A stretch of DNA of 64,000 nucleotides from Austropuccinia psidii (GCA_023105745.1 JALGQZ010000009.1:32327409-32391408); one strand, 5' to 3'; positions 12,861 through 27,700 are shown, counted from the first letter of the stretch. Translations and numbers: made by a program. Notes: generated from the letters alone by a model not told the origin.

Positions 12861-14768
12861 TTCAAATATAAATAGTTTTTTCTGTATTTGTATTCATGCA
12901 TAATTAAAAAATTCAAATCTTTTTGGAGTAAATTAATTTTATTTTGATACAAAATATAAGTAATTTAACTTCTATTTAAATTAGTAAAACGATCAGAAAA
13001 AGCCAAAGTAAAACTTACTATATCCAGAAATGTATTAAATAATATTCAAGTAAATATTTTTTTAAAAAATTAAGTTTTTTTTATTCAACTATGCATTTGC
13101 AAATATTTACATTTTATACCATTAAGCTTTTGTTCTTTTCTCCCCTTCTTGCGAGTGGGGCATATAGATGAACATGTTAGAATATCTCATCTTTTCCTGA
13201 TGACTTAACCTATAGTTCATATAGAATTAATCAGAATTTAAATTGGATTGGGAACGTGATGATCCCACTTTCGAATGTAATATTTGAATTCTCTGGATCA
13301 TCAAGTAGTAGAGTCCTTGTTAAAAATACAATCCAGCATTGTTTTCCTACCAGAATCTTCCTTTTGATAATATTGGTTTCTAGATTATGACATATTAATC
13401 CATGAGATTAAAAACACCTCATATCATATTTTTTTGATTTTATCTAAATATATATTTTGAGATTTTTTTTGACAAAACAATGTATACCTTATTTTAATAA
13501 CCATACTTAACTATCATATTTAAGCCATTTGTCATTCTCCTGGGAATATAAAAGAATGTTTGAAAGTACAAAACGTAATTCATACATCATTATCTAATTG
13601 ATAATTTTTTGTAATAAATTGAAAATGTCCTCTTAAGACCAAGTTAATTGTAATGTAAAAAAAATTCCTGAGAAAATGGAAACTCTATACAAGATATATT
13701 TTCATATACATCTTTAATGGGATTTTGTGATTCTTAATTTATAGGAGAAAGAAGTAACAGATCAAAATTTACTGGTTATATAGTATTTTTTCTTCCTGTA
13801 AATAAAACAAATAATTAACCTCAATGAATATTTTCATTTAAGTTCATTCATTATACTTATAGCTTTCAATATAGCTTGATAACACAGATAGATTCCAAAC
13901 ATAATTTTCTTTGAGAAATAGAAGTAACATTAAAATGTCAAAATGGGAGGGAGCCTTTTTGATTGGGTTTTATTCTTTCAATTAGGATATAAAGTCATAA
14001 AAACATAATTTTTTTCATTAATCAAGAGTTACTTTCCAGAGTTAGATTTCTTAAGATAAGCATCATGGACTCAATTCCTTCTTGCGAAAAAATTGCTCCA
14101 ATTTATTCTTTGAATTTTATTGAATATCGGAAAATTATAAAGGATAAAGAAATTTCTTTCTTTAACTTTTTCTCCTTTAAAAAAAAGGGAATAAAATTTT
14201 CTTGTCTTTTTGAAAAAAAAATTGCATACCTTAGGTACAAAACAAGAAATAGAAAATAGTAATGAGTTGTCATTTTTTATAAAATATTATGATCATGAGA
14301 ATAATTTAATTTAAATATTGATGAGTACAGAATTTCTTATTACCATATCTTGACCTCATGAATGGATAGAAAATTTGAGAAGAAACTTCTTTGAAGTGAA
14401 CCTTCCTTGTCCTATATAAAGAAAATCTCAAAATGTTATTTGAAATCAAAATCAAGAATTCACTAACTTTCTGTATTTCAAATAAATAAATTAACTTAGA
14501 TACTTCATTTTTGAGTCAAATTAATTAAAATTCAAATTGAATCAAACTTCTTCTTACTATTTTGAATTGTATCACGATAAAAGTGTTGCTCATTTAATAA
14601 AAAAATAAAACAAAACTAGCATATATATATATATTAGGTTTTAGATTCTTGAATGGAATTTTTGGAAAAATAGAATCAAAAAATACATTTTTTCATAAGT
14701 GATTAAAGAAGAAATGTATAATCCATCTTTATTCATTGAATCTATTAATAAAATAAATACCATGTTCA
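12861..14768. other. AT-rich stretch with no recognisable gene
   Basis: I find no LTR, pol or gag similarity here. A 64-codon ATG frame at 14065-14259 is rich in Phe and Lys, as expected by chance from A/T runs, and has no recognisable motif. A short (TA)n run lies at about 14622-14634. Could be host intergenic DNA or an old unrecognised repeat. Confidence 0.5.
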
Positions 14769-14773
14769 TTTTC

Positions 14774-16655
14774 TGTAAGCCTTGAGGTATATTTTACATA
14801 CCCAAATAAGCCACAATTATCTTAAAAATAAATTCTGAACTGTGCATAACCCATAAATCATGCATATATTCCAAATTCATCATTTTTGATTTCAGAAAAG
14901 TTGAGTAAGTAAATCCATGGATTTAAGGCCAGATTTGAATTTTACACAGAATTTCATTCAGGGTAGCTCCAAAGAGCGAAGAAGCTTAAATAAACTCTTT
15001 GAGGTGGTAATATGGAAAATACTTCAATACCACATGAAAGATCCATAAAAACTTTTGTTTTTCTCAATTTCATGCTAAAATAATGGGAATGTGAGAAATC
15101 CCATGTTACATATACACTAAGGATAGTGTTGTGCATGTTTGTGGCACTCAATATCATGGTATTTGTACATACACTTTTGGTACACCCATAGTGGATATCT
15201 TGAAGCCTGAATTTCTATTTTGACGTAAAAAATAGTCAAGGGGGACAAAAGACATGAAAGAGAGCCAGGGTGCCCAACTTCTGAGGCCTCTGAGACATGA
15301 AAAGCTCCAAATATTTAATCCATTTCTGACATTGGCCCAATTAGTAAAGTAAAACCCTTTTGGAACTTGGTTACCAAGTCAAAACCTCATTATATCATAA
15401 GAAAATAGTAAATAAGCTGCTATTTTGATGTGCCAAGGAGGTAAAGGACAACTTAGACTCCTGCAACCATGTTGATTCTTAATGATTCTCCATGGGTAAA
15501 CCCTAAAATAGTAATTAAAACCCTTTTTGGACTAGTATCCATTGATTTACCTCATAGCAACCAGCCATATACTGCTATTTGCAGTTCTATGTAGAAATGA
15601 GGTAAAAACTTCAACAATTCATAAAAAATACAATTCTTAATGAATCTTTCTGAAACTTTGAGGACCAATTGGCAACTGTTTCATTAATATAAACAACAAA
15701 AATAATTATACTTTTATAAGTAAAATTAAAAGTTTTACGTACAGTCCATTTCTGATGATTCCATGTGAAACACTGAATCTTTAAAAATTCACAGAAAATA
15801 CACTCTGTGATGAAATTTCCAATAAAATTGATAAATTTGGGAAATAAATTATTATTTTGAGATAAAAGAAAATATACAGTTGTTACTCCTTTTATTCTTA
15901 ACCATAAATGGGTTGGTAGTCATGTAAAAGCTTCAAATAAGGAATTATGATAATCTTACATGACAACAGATGATGCAATCAATAATACCAAAACACTTAT
16001 TGTTTTCTCACTCACTGATTTTTCAGTTTTCTCCATGGAACGCCTCTGTGAGCTGTTGTTGACTCAAAAGAGGCCTCCTCTTGCTGTTTTTTCCAAATCA
16101 TCACATATTCAATTATACCTTTATTACCAACAAGTAAGCATTAGTTAAACCTTTTTCTTAAGTGTTTTATCCTTTCAGAATCAATCAGAAAGATGTGAAA
16201 TCATAGAAATTAACTATATATTTTTTAATACTTTTATATATCCATTTTTGATCCTTTAAATCCACAATTATCCATCAAATTTCTCTACTTTTATCTTTGA
16301 TAAGTTCTTTAGAGTATTAGTGAGTAATTTATCTTAATTATTAAATCTTTTCTCTAGTAATTGTTTTCTTCAAGAATTATTTATTATTATTTTTCTTGCA
16401 AAAGATAATCATATATTAAAATAATTTTCTTCTTTTAATAAAGAAGCTTTATTATTAAATACTTCTTGTGATTGATCCTAGTAGACAATTGCTGATTATG
16501 GTTATAATCACTGGTAGTGTATAAAAAGTTAAAGGAATAATTAATTCATTATTTAATTGTGGTTATCATATTTGTATTATTTTATTTCATAAGAACAGTC
16601 ATAGTACTGTTGATTAATAGTAATATTATCAACAGTTTCATAGACACATCTCACA
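14774..16655 (+). mobile_element. Solo LTR F1 (1882 bp), with 5-bp target duplication
   Basis: Starts TGTAAGCC and ends TCTCACA. It aligns with F2 (20403-22280) over its whole length. TTTTC at 14769-14773 is repeated at 16656-16660. No primer-binding site or internal region is attached on either side, so this is a solo LTR, the usual product of recombination between the two LTRs of a full element. Confidence 0.93.
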
Positions 16656-16660
16656 TTTTC

Positions 16661-18030
16661 CCAGGTGAAAGTTATGAAAAATGAAAAATTCCCCATCTAG
16701 CTTATCAATTTGCAGAAAATATTATTTGTTTGGGAGGATAAATTCCAATAAATATATAACATAATTAAAACAATCTATGGTTGGAAACAATGACCATTAA
16801 GAACTCAACTGAGTTTTGATTCCATTTTTCTCTCAATTCAAGGCCTCCAGATTGAATCAAAAATAATGAAGAACTTTCAGGATGAATCTATGATATAGCT
16901 CTAAAATGGTAATAAAAATCTATGACTGTGATTTTGACATAACAATGATAGTAAAAAAATAAATGTTAAGATGATTAAAAGGGCTATACTAATGAACATC
17001 AGTGATTAAGAGTACTAATTATAGCCCTGGGTGCAGTGGATATCTGTTGATTTAAAATAACAAAAGCTACAAAAATTGAAATTTCAATTATACATGTTAA
17101 ATTATAAGAGTTCCAATTATTAAGAAGTTATACCATGCAAGAATACCAAGAACAGGATGATCGGTTTTGACTTGGTGAGGAAAAGGCTTCTTTTCTCATT
17201 TTCAGGCCTGGTGGAAGGTTCTTTACCTCTGAAAACAACAACTGAGTGAAGATATTCACTAATCTGGGCTGGCCTGCGGTTCCAAGCACTCAATACAGCT
17301 TTCTATTTAGTGGTAATGTGTCTTGATAACCACAAGTTGTCATTTTCACCAATTACAGGGTGAATACTTTAACCAATAGATTTCACAGGTGTGTTCTAGT
17401 GGTTCTGAAATTTCAGAAACAGTACAGGAAATTTCTATAGGACTTCTATTAGTCATATCATATGTAGTTAAAGAATAAACATAATTTAATTCAATTTATT
17501 AGCTGTTTATTCAGCTATATGGAAAGCTTTCACACAGTAAGATCCCATACTAGCCAGTGTGGGATTACATTCTTGAAGCATGCATAACCATTTCAAATTT
17601 GACTATGATGAGCTAAACAGTATCTAATTTTCTAGTCCTCGATGAATTCTGAACAATGGTTACTCATTTGGTATACATAGCATTACATATGGCAAAGCTA
17701 TACCAGTCTTAAGTTCAATTGTAAAAATATGGATTTTGTATGAATCCTGTGTTAACCTAATTTTCTTCAAAGATTTTGGTCTAAATGAGACAAAAGGCTA
17801 TGGAGGGTATCATCAGGAAGCTCATTTACTGCCCCTTCAAAGAAGCCCTCACTTGAGGTATTCCACACTAAAGCTGTAGAAGCTAGATGAGAGCTGATTA
17901 TTCCATTCACCACATTTTGACCTATGGCTGGCTCTAAATTCTGTAATTCCGATTCTATTGAATTTAGGTAGTATCATTGGATATTCCTAATTAAGAGCTT
18001 CAATTTGAACATCCATTTGATGGGGCTCTG
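16661..18030. other. Stretch with no recognisable gene between F1 and element G
   Basis: No LTR or pol similarity was found and there is no long reading frame. A short inverted repeat (ATCCCATAC...GTGTGGGAT, about 17542-17567) is the only local structure seen. It continues in principle across element G to 48308. Confidence 0.5.
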
Positions 18031-19827
18031 TGTAAGGTGTGGATATAAAACTTTGAAAAAAGATCAAGTACTTTCCTGTCCTCAAATTTTATATAAGGTA
18101 AAGTTTAATGGAGAATAGTATATTTTAAAATTTTTTAAGAGGAAACACACCAAGTTTTATTTTTTTAACTTTGTTAGTATAAAAAAAAAAATATTCTCAA
18201 TATTTGTTGTTTTACCAACAACAAAAAATTATCCAAAAATACTCTACAATAGATATTTGAGGCTACAAAAGAAATTTATTGAAGAGCAATTTAAATTGGA
18301 ATTAATTGAGAAAATAACTGCAGGTAATTAACATAAGAAGAAATTTCATAAAGAGAATATTAAAGAGAAAACACACCTAAAAGTGACTGGAAGGAATTTG
18401 GAAACAAAGTGACAAATTTAACAGCAATGAAAGATGCTTTAATTCACTTTTAGGGTGTTCAAGGTTAAAAATGATCATAATAGTTACAAAAAAGGATTAT
18501 AATGATTTTTTAATGTTTTTAGAAGGTTTAAAAATATTAAAAAAAGATGTTTGGAATATTTTATTGATTGGTTTTACAGTATTTAGACTAATTTTAAAAG
18601 GAAAAATATTTTAACATAGAGAGAAAACCTGGGCATAGAAGACATTCTTTTATAGCCACCAATTTTCTTACTCAAAAAGAAAAATGTACTTTAATCAGTC
18701 ATGAGAAACCCTCTGACAACAGAAAAGCTAATCATGGAATCATTTAACCATGGTTTGGCCCAAAAAGGGCCGTTTTTAGCCATTTTTGGCTATTTTCAGA
18801 AATCTTAGTCCCTTAAATAATCCATTGCTATAGTAATACCTGGCTTCAAGCCCTCAAAATAAGTCATAATGTGTTTAAGATATGTCAAAACCAGTTAAAA
18901 CTGTTTTTATGAAGATTTTTTTTACTTAGGGTAGCTTTACCCTCTTGGAAACAGCTAAACCTTCCCTGGTTGGTATCAAAACCTCATCATCAATTGAGTC
19001 ACAGACACTGTGAATTGATTTCAGGCCAAAAGTGACAAAAATTTGCATGAAATTTGAAATGCCATGCCTTTCAGAAAGGAATTTAGGGGATTCTGGAACC
19101 CTTGGAGCCAAGTTTCCTTTCCCCCCAAAAATTAATCTTTCCAATTTATTTTTTTATTTAATTCATGATCATTTATTCTATGAGAAATTTACCTATGTGA
19201 TCCAATTGAAAAAGTACAGTACACAACTGTAATAATTGATAACTCATATGTAAATTCAAGCTTACTTATTTAATACACGCACACATCTTGACATTTCAAT
19301 TGAGAATACTTCAGCTCCTCATAACTTCTAAACTATGACAACAACTAAATTTCAATGAAAAAATTGATTTTAACACCACATGTGGTGTTGATAAGGTTAA
19401 GGTTTTGGGGATTTTCATATTTTCCTACAGAAAAGACTAAAAACTTAATTCAAGCTTAACTAGAGTTAAGTTACAGAATTTTCACCCAGAGGTGCCCCTC
19501 CTTATTTTTTTATGAGGAATCAAATGGTGAACTAACTTTTATAAGCTTATTTGTTAGAAAAAAAGCTATAATAATTTTCATTTGATGTTATTCTACAAAT
19601 ATTATAATTTCAATATTTTTGTTGAAAATTTATTTTTATTTAATTTTTTCAAGTAAAAGTGTATTTTCACACTTAAAAATTTCAATGTAATTTTAATTTC
19701 ATATTATATTAAAATTGTTAATTTTTTATATAAATTTCATATTTATATTTCATCTTTTGTTTGTATAATAATTTTTTTTTGTAATTTGTGGTCTTTTGGG
19801 TATATAAAAATACCTCTAAGGCTCACA
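18031..19827 (-). repeat. 3' LTR of element G (1797 bp)
   Basis: On the plus strand it starts TGTAAGGTGTGG and ends GGCTCACA, the mirror image of the A-family LTR ends, and is followed by TTCCCTACCCCTAAAA, the complement of the polypurine tract. Similarity to A LTRs runs throughout, with many substitutions and indels. Confidence 0.9.
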
Positions 19828-19850
19828 TTCCCTACCCCTAAAAACAAATA

Positions 19851-20402
19851 TTACTTTGTAATATTTCTATTTGTGGTGTGTCTGAACCCTCTGAGCAGTT
19901 TGGTAGCTTCAGGTATGTCTTTTTCTGCTAACAATTCATCTTCACAACCTGGGTCACTGTGCCTGAAAAGGAATTCCCTTGCTTTCTTTGAGAACTTTTG
20001 TAATTTGCTTAGTATCAGATAATTCAACATGAGGTACATTCTGGGGATATTCTCAGTTTCACCAGAATTTTACGTCTTTATCAAGCTCCCTGGAAATGAA
20101 GGATGCTTATTAGTAAGTTCATCAGACAATTCTACTTAAACAAAATTTTCCCCATGCAGGGCCCTGATAAAAAAACGTCCTAAAAAGGAGCCTTTGAATA
20201 TTTTGCATCCTTTGAAGTTATTGAAGTTAGTGGTAGATACAAGTACTAAATCCCCTTCCTTGAATTCTGGATTAGCGTGTGACTTGTCCCTTTTGTCTTT
20301 GGCATATGAAAATGAGTATTCCATGCATCTTACTCCATTTTTTCTAGCTTTATATAGAATTCCTTTGAATCTAGCATATGTGGGATGTATATCAACCAAA
20401 TA
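19851..20402 (-). pseudogene. Element G: pol 3' end (chromodomain, integrase tail)
   Basis: Minus-strand frames at 20039-19851 and 20399-20136 match the C-terminus of A pol: the basic linker, the GPF region (here mutated) and the chromodomain pattern ending LLRGFRHTTNRNITK. Frameshifts separate the two frames. The gene continues at 22281, beyond the F2 insertion; AAATA at 20398-20402 is the target site copy. Confidence 0.9.
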
Positions 20403-22280
20403 TGTGAGCCTTGGGGTATATTTTACATATCCAAATAGGCCACAATTATCTTAAAAATAAATTCTGAAATATGCATAACCCATAAGTCATGCATATATTC
20501 AAAATTCAGCATCTTTGATTTCAGAAAAGATGAATAAATTTTAACAAGTATGTAAGTATATGGATTTAAGGCCACATTTGGATTCTACACAAAATTTCAC
20601 CCAGGGTAGCTTCATAGAGTGAATAAGCTTAAATGAACTCTTTGAGGTGGTAATATAGAAAATACTTCAATACCACATAAAAGATCCATGAAAATCTTTG
20701 TTTTTCTCAATTTCACGCCAAAATAATGGGAATGTGAGAAATCCCATGTTACATATACACTAAGAATAGTGTTATGGATGTTTGTGGCACTCAATATCAT
20801 GGTATTTGTGCATACACGTTTGTACACCCATAGTGGATATCTTGAAGCCTGAATTTCTATTTTGACGTAAAAAATAGTCAAGGGGGACAAAAGACATCAA
20901 AGAGAGCCAGGGTACCGAAATTCTGAGGCCTCTGAGGCATGAAAAGCTCCAAAGCTTGGATCCATTTCTGATATTGGACCAATTAGTATACTGAAACCCT
21001 TTGGGAACTTGGTTACCAAGTAAAAACTTCATTATATCATAAGAAAATAGTAAATAAGCTGCTATTTTGACATGCCAAGGAAGTAAAGAGCAACTTAGAC
21101 TCCTGTAAAAATGTCAATTCTTAATGATTCTCCATTAATAAACCCTAAAAGAATAATTAAAACCCTTTTGGGACTAGTAACCATTGATTTACCTCATAGA
21201 AACCAGCCATATAGTGCTATTTGCAATTCTACATAGAAATGAGATAAAAACTTCAAAAATTCATTAGAAACACAATTCTTAATTAATCTTTCTGAAGCTT
21301 TAAAGACCAATTGGGAACTCCTTAATTCAAATAAAAACCAAAAATAATTCTATGTTTATAAGTAAAATTAAAAGCTGTACTTACAGTCCATTTTTGATGA
21401 TTCCACGTGAAACATTGAATCTTTAAAAATTCACAGAAAATACACTCTGTGATTAAATTTCCAATAAAATTGATAAATTTGAGATAAAATAAGATATACA
21501 GTTGTTACTCCTTTTATTCTTGACCATAAATGGGTTGGTAGTCATGTAAAAGCTTCAATTAAGTAATTATGATAATCTTACATGACAACAGATGATGCAA
21601 TAAATAATACAAAAAGTCTTATTGTTTCCTCACTGACTGATTTCTCAGTTTTCTCCATGGAATGCCTCTGTGAGCTGTTGTTGACTTAACAGAGGCCTCA
21701 TCTTGCTGTTTTTTCCAAATCATCACATTATTCAATCATACCTTTATTACCAACAAGTAAGTTATAGTTCAAACTTTTTCTTAAGTGTTTTATTCTTTCA
21801 GAATCAATCAGAAAGACATGAAATCATAGAAATAAACTATATATTGTTGTAATACTGTTATATATCCATTTTTGATGCTTTGAATCCACAATTATCCATC
21901 AAATTTCTCTACTTTTATCTTTTATAAGTTCTTTGGAGTATTAGTGAGTAGTTTATCTTAATTATTAAATATTTTCTCTAGTAATTCTTTTCTTCAAGAA
22001 TCATACTTATAATTATTCTTGCAAAAGATAATTATATATCAAAATAATTTGATTCTTTTAATAAAGCAGCTTTATTATTAAATACTTCCTGTAATTGATT
22101 CTAGTAGAAAATTGCTGCTTACTGTTATAATCACTAGTAGTGTATAAAAAGTAAAATAAATGAATAAATATTTATTTAATTGTGGGTATTATTATTTCTT
22201 ATTATTATATTCCATAAGGACAGTCATAGTACTGTTGATTAATAGTAATATTTTCAACAGTTTCATAGACACATCTTACA
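20403..22280 (+). mobile_element. Solo LTR F2 (1878 bp) inserted in G integrase
   Basis: Starts TGTGAGCC and ends TCTTACA. AAATA at 20398-20402 is repeated at 22281-22285. The host pol sequence is continuous across it: reading minus strand, a PQDSL-type segment is on the right and the following IHPT-type segment on the left, adjacent in intact elements. No internal retroelement sequence is attached. Confidence 0.95.
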
Positions 22281-22804
22281 AAATATTTCTTCAAGGAATC
22301 TTGGGGTAGTCTGGGATTCCATCCTTTTTCTAGAATAGCAGGAGTGTGATTGGTACTTGAATTAATAGATGCTTTATATGCTCATTCCAGTGCAGGTAAA
22401 AGGGTAAACCAATCATGGGAGAATCCATCAAAATGTTTGAGCTCTAGGCCATATGCACAAAATCTTCTGACTATGTCTTCCAGAGTTTGGATAATTCTTC
22501 CAGCTAGACCACCAGTTTTTGAATGGTAGGCTGTAGAGAAGGATAACTTTGTGCTGAATAATTAGTGAAGGTTTTTCTATAGTGCTGAGGTAAATTTGGG
22601 ATCTCTGTCACTAATGATTTTTGTAAATATTCCAATCCATGATGCGCCTCTATTCCATATCAGAAGAGCTGTATCCATGGCTATATTATATTTGCTACAT
22701 GGCAAAAGATTGGAGTATTACTGACCTGTCAGAAATCACTAGGAAGGAATTATAGCTTCTATCACCTCCTGGTGGTAGGCCAGTTAGCCAATCCATATGC
22801 ACAA
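22281..22804 (-). pseudogene. Element G: integrase core fragment
   Basis: Minus strand matches the A integrase core from the conserved PPGG-x-RSY segment (about 22770) to the end of the core, including the region of the second catalytic Asp (about 22610) and the Glu (about 22490), with stops and frameshifts. It is bounded by the F2 and F3 target sites. Confidence 0.88.
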
Positions 22805-24722
22805 TGTAAGATGTGACTATGAAACTGATGATAATATTACTATTAATCAACAGTACTATGTCTGTTCTTATGAAGTATAATAATAAAATATTATTATAAC
22901 CACAATTAAATAATTAAAGAATTATTTCTTTCACGTGTTAAGCACTACTAGTGATTTTAACAGTGAGCAAGTAATTGTCTACAAGAATCAATTACAAGAA
23001 GATTTTAATAATAAAACTTCTTTTATTAAAATAATAAAATTATTTTAATATATAATTATCTTTTTAAAGAATAATTATAATGATAATTCTTGAAGAAAAC
23101 TAATTTTAGAGAAAAACTTTAAGAATTCAAAATAAATCACTCACTATTATTCCAAAGAACTTATTGAAAGATAATATAGAGATATTTGATCTAGAATTGT
23201 GGATTTTAAGGATCAAAATGCATTTATAACAGTATTACAACAATATATAGTTGAATTCTATGATTTCACGTCTTTCTTATTGATTCTGAAAGATTTAAAA
23301 CACTTAAGAATAGCTGTAGCTAATACTTACTTGTTGGTAATAATGGTTTAAATGATAATAAGATGATGATGTGGAAAAAACAGCAAGAGGAGGCCTCTTT
23401 TAAGTCAACAACAGCTCACAGAGGCGTGCCATGGATAAAACTGAAAAACCAGTCAGTGAGAAAAGAATAAACCTTTTTGGATTATTGATTGCATCATCTG
23501 TTGTCACGTAAGATTATCATAATTACTTAATTGATGCTTTTACGTGACTACCAACCCCAATATGGTTAAGAATAAAAGGAGTAACATCTGTAAATCTTCT
23601 TTTATTCCAAAATAATCATTGATTTTTCAAAGTTATAAATTTTATTGCCAATTTCATCACAGGTTGTAATTACTGTGAATTTTTGAAGATTCTGTGTTTC
23701 ACGTAGAATAGTCAAAAATGCACTGTAAGTAAAACTTTGAATTTTACTAGTAAAACTGTAATTCGTTTTGGTTGTACCATTGATAATACAGTTCTCCATT
23801 AGTCCTGAAAGGTTCAGAAAGATTCATTAAGAATTGTCTTTTTAATGAATTTTTGAGGTTTTTACCTCATTTCTACGTAGAATTGCAAATATCAGTGTTT
23901 CACTGGTTGCTATGAGGTAAATCAATGGATACAAGTACAAAAAGGGTTTTAATTACTCTTTTGGGGTTTATCCATGGAAAATCATTAATTGACATGGTTA
24001 CAGGAGTCTAAGTAGCTCTTTACCTCCTTGGCACGTCAAAATAGCAGGTTATTTGCTATTTTCTTAAGATTTACAGTAGTTGTAACATGGTAACCAAGTT
24101 CCCAAAAGGTTTTAGTTTACCAATTAGGCCAAGATCATTCATGGATCCAAGCTTTGGAGCTATCCACACATCTGAGGCCTCAGAAGTTGGGTACCCTGGC
24201 TCTCTTTGATGTCTTTTGTCCCCCTTGCTTATTTTTCACGTCAAAATAGAAATTTAAGCTTCAAGTGAGATATCCACTATGGGTGTACCAAAAGTCCATG
24301 TAAGAATACCATGATATTAAGTGCTCAAAACATGAATAACACTATTCTTAGTGTATATTTAACATGGATTTCTCACATTCCCATTATTTTGGCGTGAAAT
24401 TAAGAAAAACAAAAATTTTCATGGATCTTTTATGTAGTATTGATGATGTGGTATTGAATTATTTTCCATTTTACCACCTCAAAGAGTTAATTTGAGCTTA
24501 TTCACTCTGTGGAGCTACCCTAGGTAAATTTTTGTGTAGAATCCAAATCTGGTCTTAAATCCATGGATTTACTTACTCAATAAAAAGTGATTCATCTTTT
24601 CTGAAATTAAAAATGATGAATTTTGGATATATGCATGACTTATGAGTTATGCATAATTCAAAATTTATTTTTAAGATAATCGTGGCCTATTTGGGTATGT
24701 AAAATATACCTCAAGGCTCACA
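22805..24722 (-). mobile_element. Solo LTR F3 (1918 bp), inverted relative to F1 and F2
   Basis: On the plus strand it starts TGTAAGATG and ends GGCTCACA. CACAA at 22800-22804 is repeated at 24723-24727. Homology with F1 and F2 is on the opposite strand. It splits the G integrase 524 bp from F2. No internal sequence is attached. Confidence 0.95.
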
Positions 24723-27700
24723 CACAATTTCCCAAGGTCTACTGGGTTACTGGATTTTAATAATATCTCCAAGTCTTTTTCCAGTGGATTTAGTTGCCTT
24801 TTGACATCTGTCACAGGTTTTTCAATATTCTGAAACATCTTTTTGCCACATTGGCCACTGTATGCAGGTATTTATTTTCTCCCTTGTTTTGTCCTCAGAT
24901 CAATGTCCTAAGAAGGGGCTGTTATTTCATTCTTTCAATACAAGATTCATTAAGGCTCTGCCTACCACTGTCATTACACATGTGTGTTTGGTCCTATGGT
25001 AGATTATGCCATAAAGTGAATGAAATATTCATTAATCATATGATTTTCTCCATATTTCATCTAAGGCATGTATCAAGGAGCTATCTCTAGATTATTTAGT
25101 AAGCAATTGGCATAGGATACTACAGCTCTTATCCTGAGCATAACTGTTCCTTACTTCTCAAAAAAAGGTAGTGGTCAGCTCTGTGAAACTGATTAATTCT
25201 ATTGAGATTTGTGGGGAAGCTTCTTCTGGCACATAAGCAGGAGCTTCAATGTCATTTGGTAATGTCCATCTTCTTAGTCCCTTTGCATTTTTCTGAATAT
25301 TTCCATCTTTGTGTACAATGGTAATATTAACCCTATATTCTTGTATGGCAATTTGACATCTGAGCATATTTCTGTTGGGTGTTTTCATCTTTAAAAGTAA
25401 TTTACCAGAGGTACAATCTCTATTCCTTCAAAAACACATCCTTCAAGAAATTAATTGAGTTTCTCCAATGCCCAGAAAAACCATAAACATCACCTTTGAA
25501 TTTACACATATCTGGATTCAGTAGGTTTGATTTACCTAGATATAAAACATATGGGTCCTTCCACAGGTATGTAATTAATAATTGGGACTTGATGAAGTGC
25601 AGCTCCTAGCCCCATCTCCTGATGCATCAATATAAAGCTTAAAGCGCCACTTAAAATCTGAAATCAGTAAGAGTGGAGCAGTGGTTAAGCTCAAACGCTT
25701 TGACCCTGTCAGCAGTCATTCAAAATTCGGTGTCATTGTCACACAATTTATAAAGAGGTCTTGCTATGGATTCCAAGTCTTTAATTTTCTGCCTGAATAT
25801 CCTGAAATTCCTGAATATGACTGGATTCATTTTTTGTTCTGAGGCATAGGCTTCATTATTACTTCTGCAACTTTATTTTTTTCAAGAAAAAGGGATAGAC
25901 CAGATACTACATGTCCTAGGGCTTTGAGTTCCTTGAGGCCAAAATGAAATTTCTTTAAAGAAATTTTCATGTTTACAGATTTTATTTTCCCCAAAACTCT
26001 AGATAATCTGTACATATGTTCCTCTGATTTCTTAGAACGGATAACAAGGTCATCAATGTAAATGATTAACCATCCTCCTGAAAGCTATTCAGGGAAGATT
26101 TCATTGAACATCCTTTGAAATTGTGAAGGTGCATTTTTGATACCAAAAGGCATCCTTAAGTATTCATACACCCCACAATAATAAATAATTCTCAAATAGT
26201 TTCTTTCTCTTGGTGTCACTAAATTTTGATGGAATCCCTTTAAGGCATGCATAGTGCTTATGTATACTTTGTGGGATATTTGAGACAGGGCAATTTGAAT
26301 TTTTGGTATGGGATACCTATCCGGGACAGTGTAAGTGTTCAGAGCTCCAAAGTCCCCAAACATTCTGGATTTTCCATTATGCCATACCACTATGACTGGA
26401 GTAGTTATTTCTACCCCTTTATTTTGGTCAACCTTTATTATTACACCAAGGTCCAGGAGCTCTTTAGGGTGAATCTCAAGGGCTTCTCTTGATTTTAGGC
26501 TTTCTGGGTAAGCAGGAATTCTCAAGAGTGGTGGATAAGGTCTCTCAATGTGCAAAATAAGGTCAACTTAATGACCAATAATTTCCCCTAATGGCTCTTT
26601 GTCTGATGCAAAGGCTTTTTTGTGGTCATATGAAGGGTAGGGAGTTCATTTTCCTGTATATTAGTAATATGAAGACTTCTTTCAGCCTCATTCATTTTTT
26701 TAGACTTGAACTTTTCTAACTCTAAGCTGACTGGTGATACTTTATTTAATGTAATTTTTTTTTTAAAAGGTAAAAAGGCAAATTTTTGATTCTTATTATC
26801 CTCAATACTAAAGTCTCTGTCTTTCTTGTTATTTCAATCTATTCCATAAATTATTGAATAATCAACTACCAATATGAAATGGGTACTAGAGCAGCTTTCC
26901 ATAAGAACCAATTAAGCATTAATTCTTGAATTTTTATTGATATGTGGAAATATTACAGTGGTCTCAAATATGCCTACTTCTTTAATTGAATTGATTGCAC
27001 CATTGAGTTTTATGCCATCAATTGTTAATAATTTATCTTGAAAATTTGGCACACAGTTCTTGAGAAAGGATTTCCAACACAAGAACAGAAGGCTCCCAGG
27101 TCAAGTAAAAGCTTCATACGTTCTTTATCAATTACCACTTCTGTTATACAAGAATTACCAGCTCTATAACCTTTTCCCCTATTTGGTTTGGTTTTAATAA
27201 GCTGTGGATCTTAGATTTTTGACAAATCAAATTGACTATCTTTCAATTGTGGCAAGTGGGAATAAGATTCTATGATGTCAGATGTGAAATTTATATTTTA
27301 TATATCTCTTGAAGAATCACAAAGTATTAATGATTTATCATGTAAATTTTCTTCATTTGAATCATCTTTTTTCAAAATCAGGTTCCTTTTCAATGTCAAT
27401 TTCATTTAGTTTCTGTCTTTTTGGACATTTATTAGCTAAATGTGTGGTGCTCTGGAAAATATGGCACTTTTTGATGGTATCTGAAGATTTATATTTCATA
27501 TTATTACAATTTAATTTGGGATTTTTGTCCACAGAATCTTTCCAGGGTGTCTTAAAACTTGTTTTAAGATCCATCCTACTAGAAGAAATTCTGGTACTGG
27601 TGGTTACTTCTTCTAATATATTTATAATATCTTCTTCTAAAGATTTCTCAGTAGTCCTTCTTTTGAAAGCATGTTCTAAGTCACCTACACATTTTATCTG

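Noticed and set aside
14065..14259. 64-codon ATG frame
   Set aside because: Short, Phe/Lys-rich, no recognisable motif and no splice context; not supportable as a gene.
14622..14634. (TA)n microsatellite
   Set aside because: Very short and expected in DNA this AT-rich.
17542..17567. Hairpin ATCCCATAC...GTGTGGGAT as terminator or RNA element
   Set aside because: Isolated 9-base arms with one mismatch in AT-rich DNA; no supporting context.
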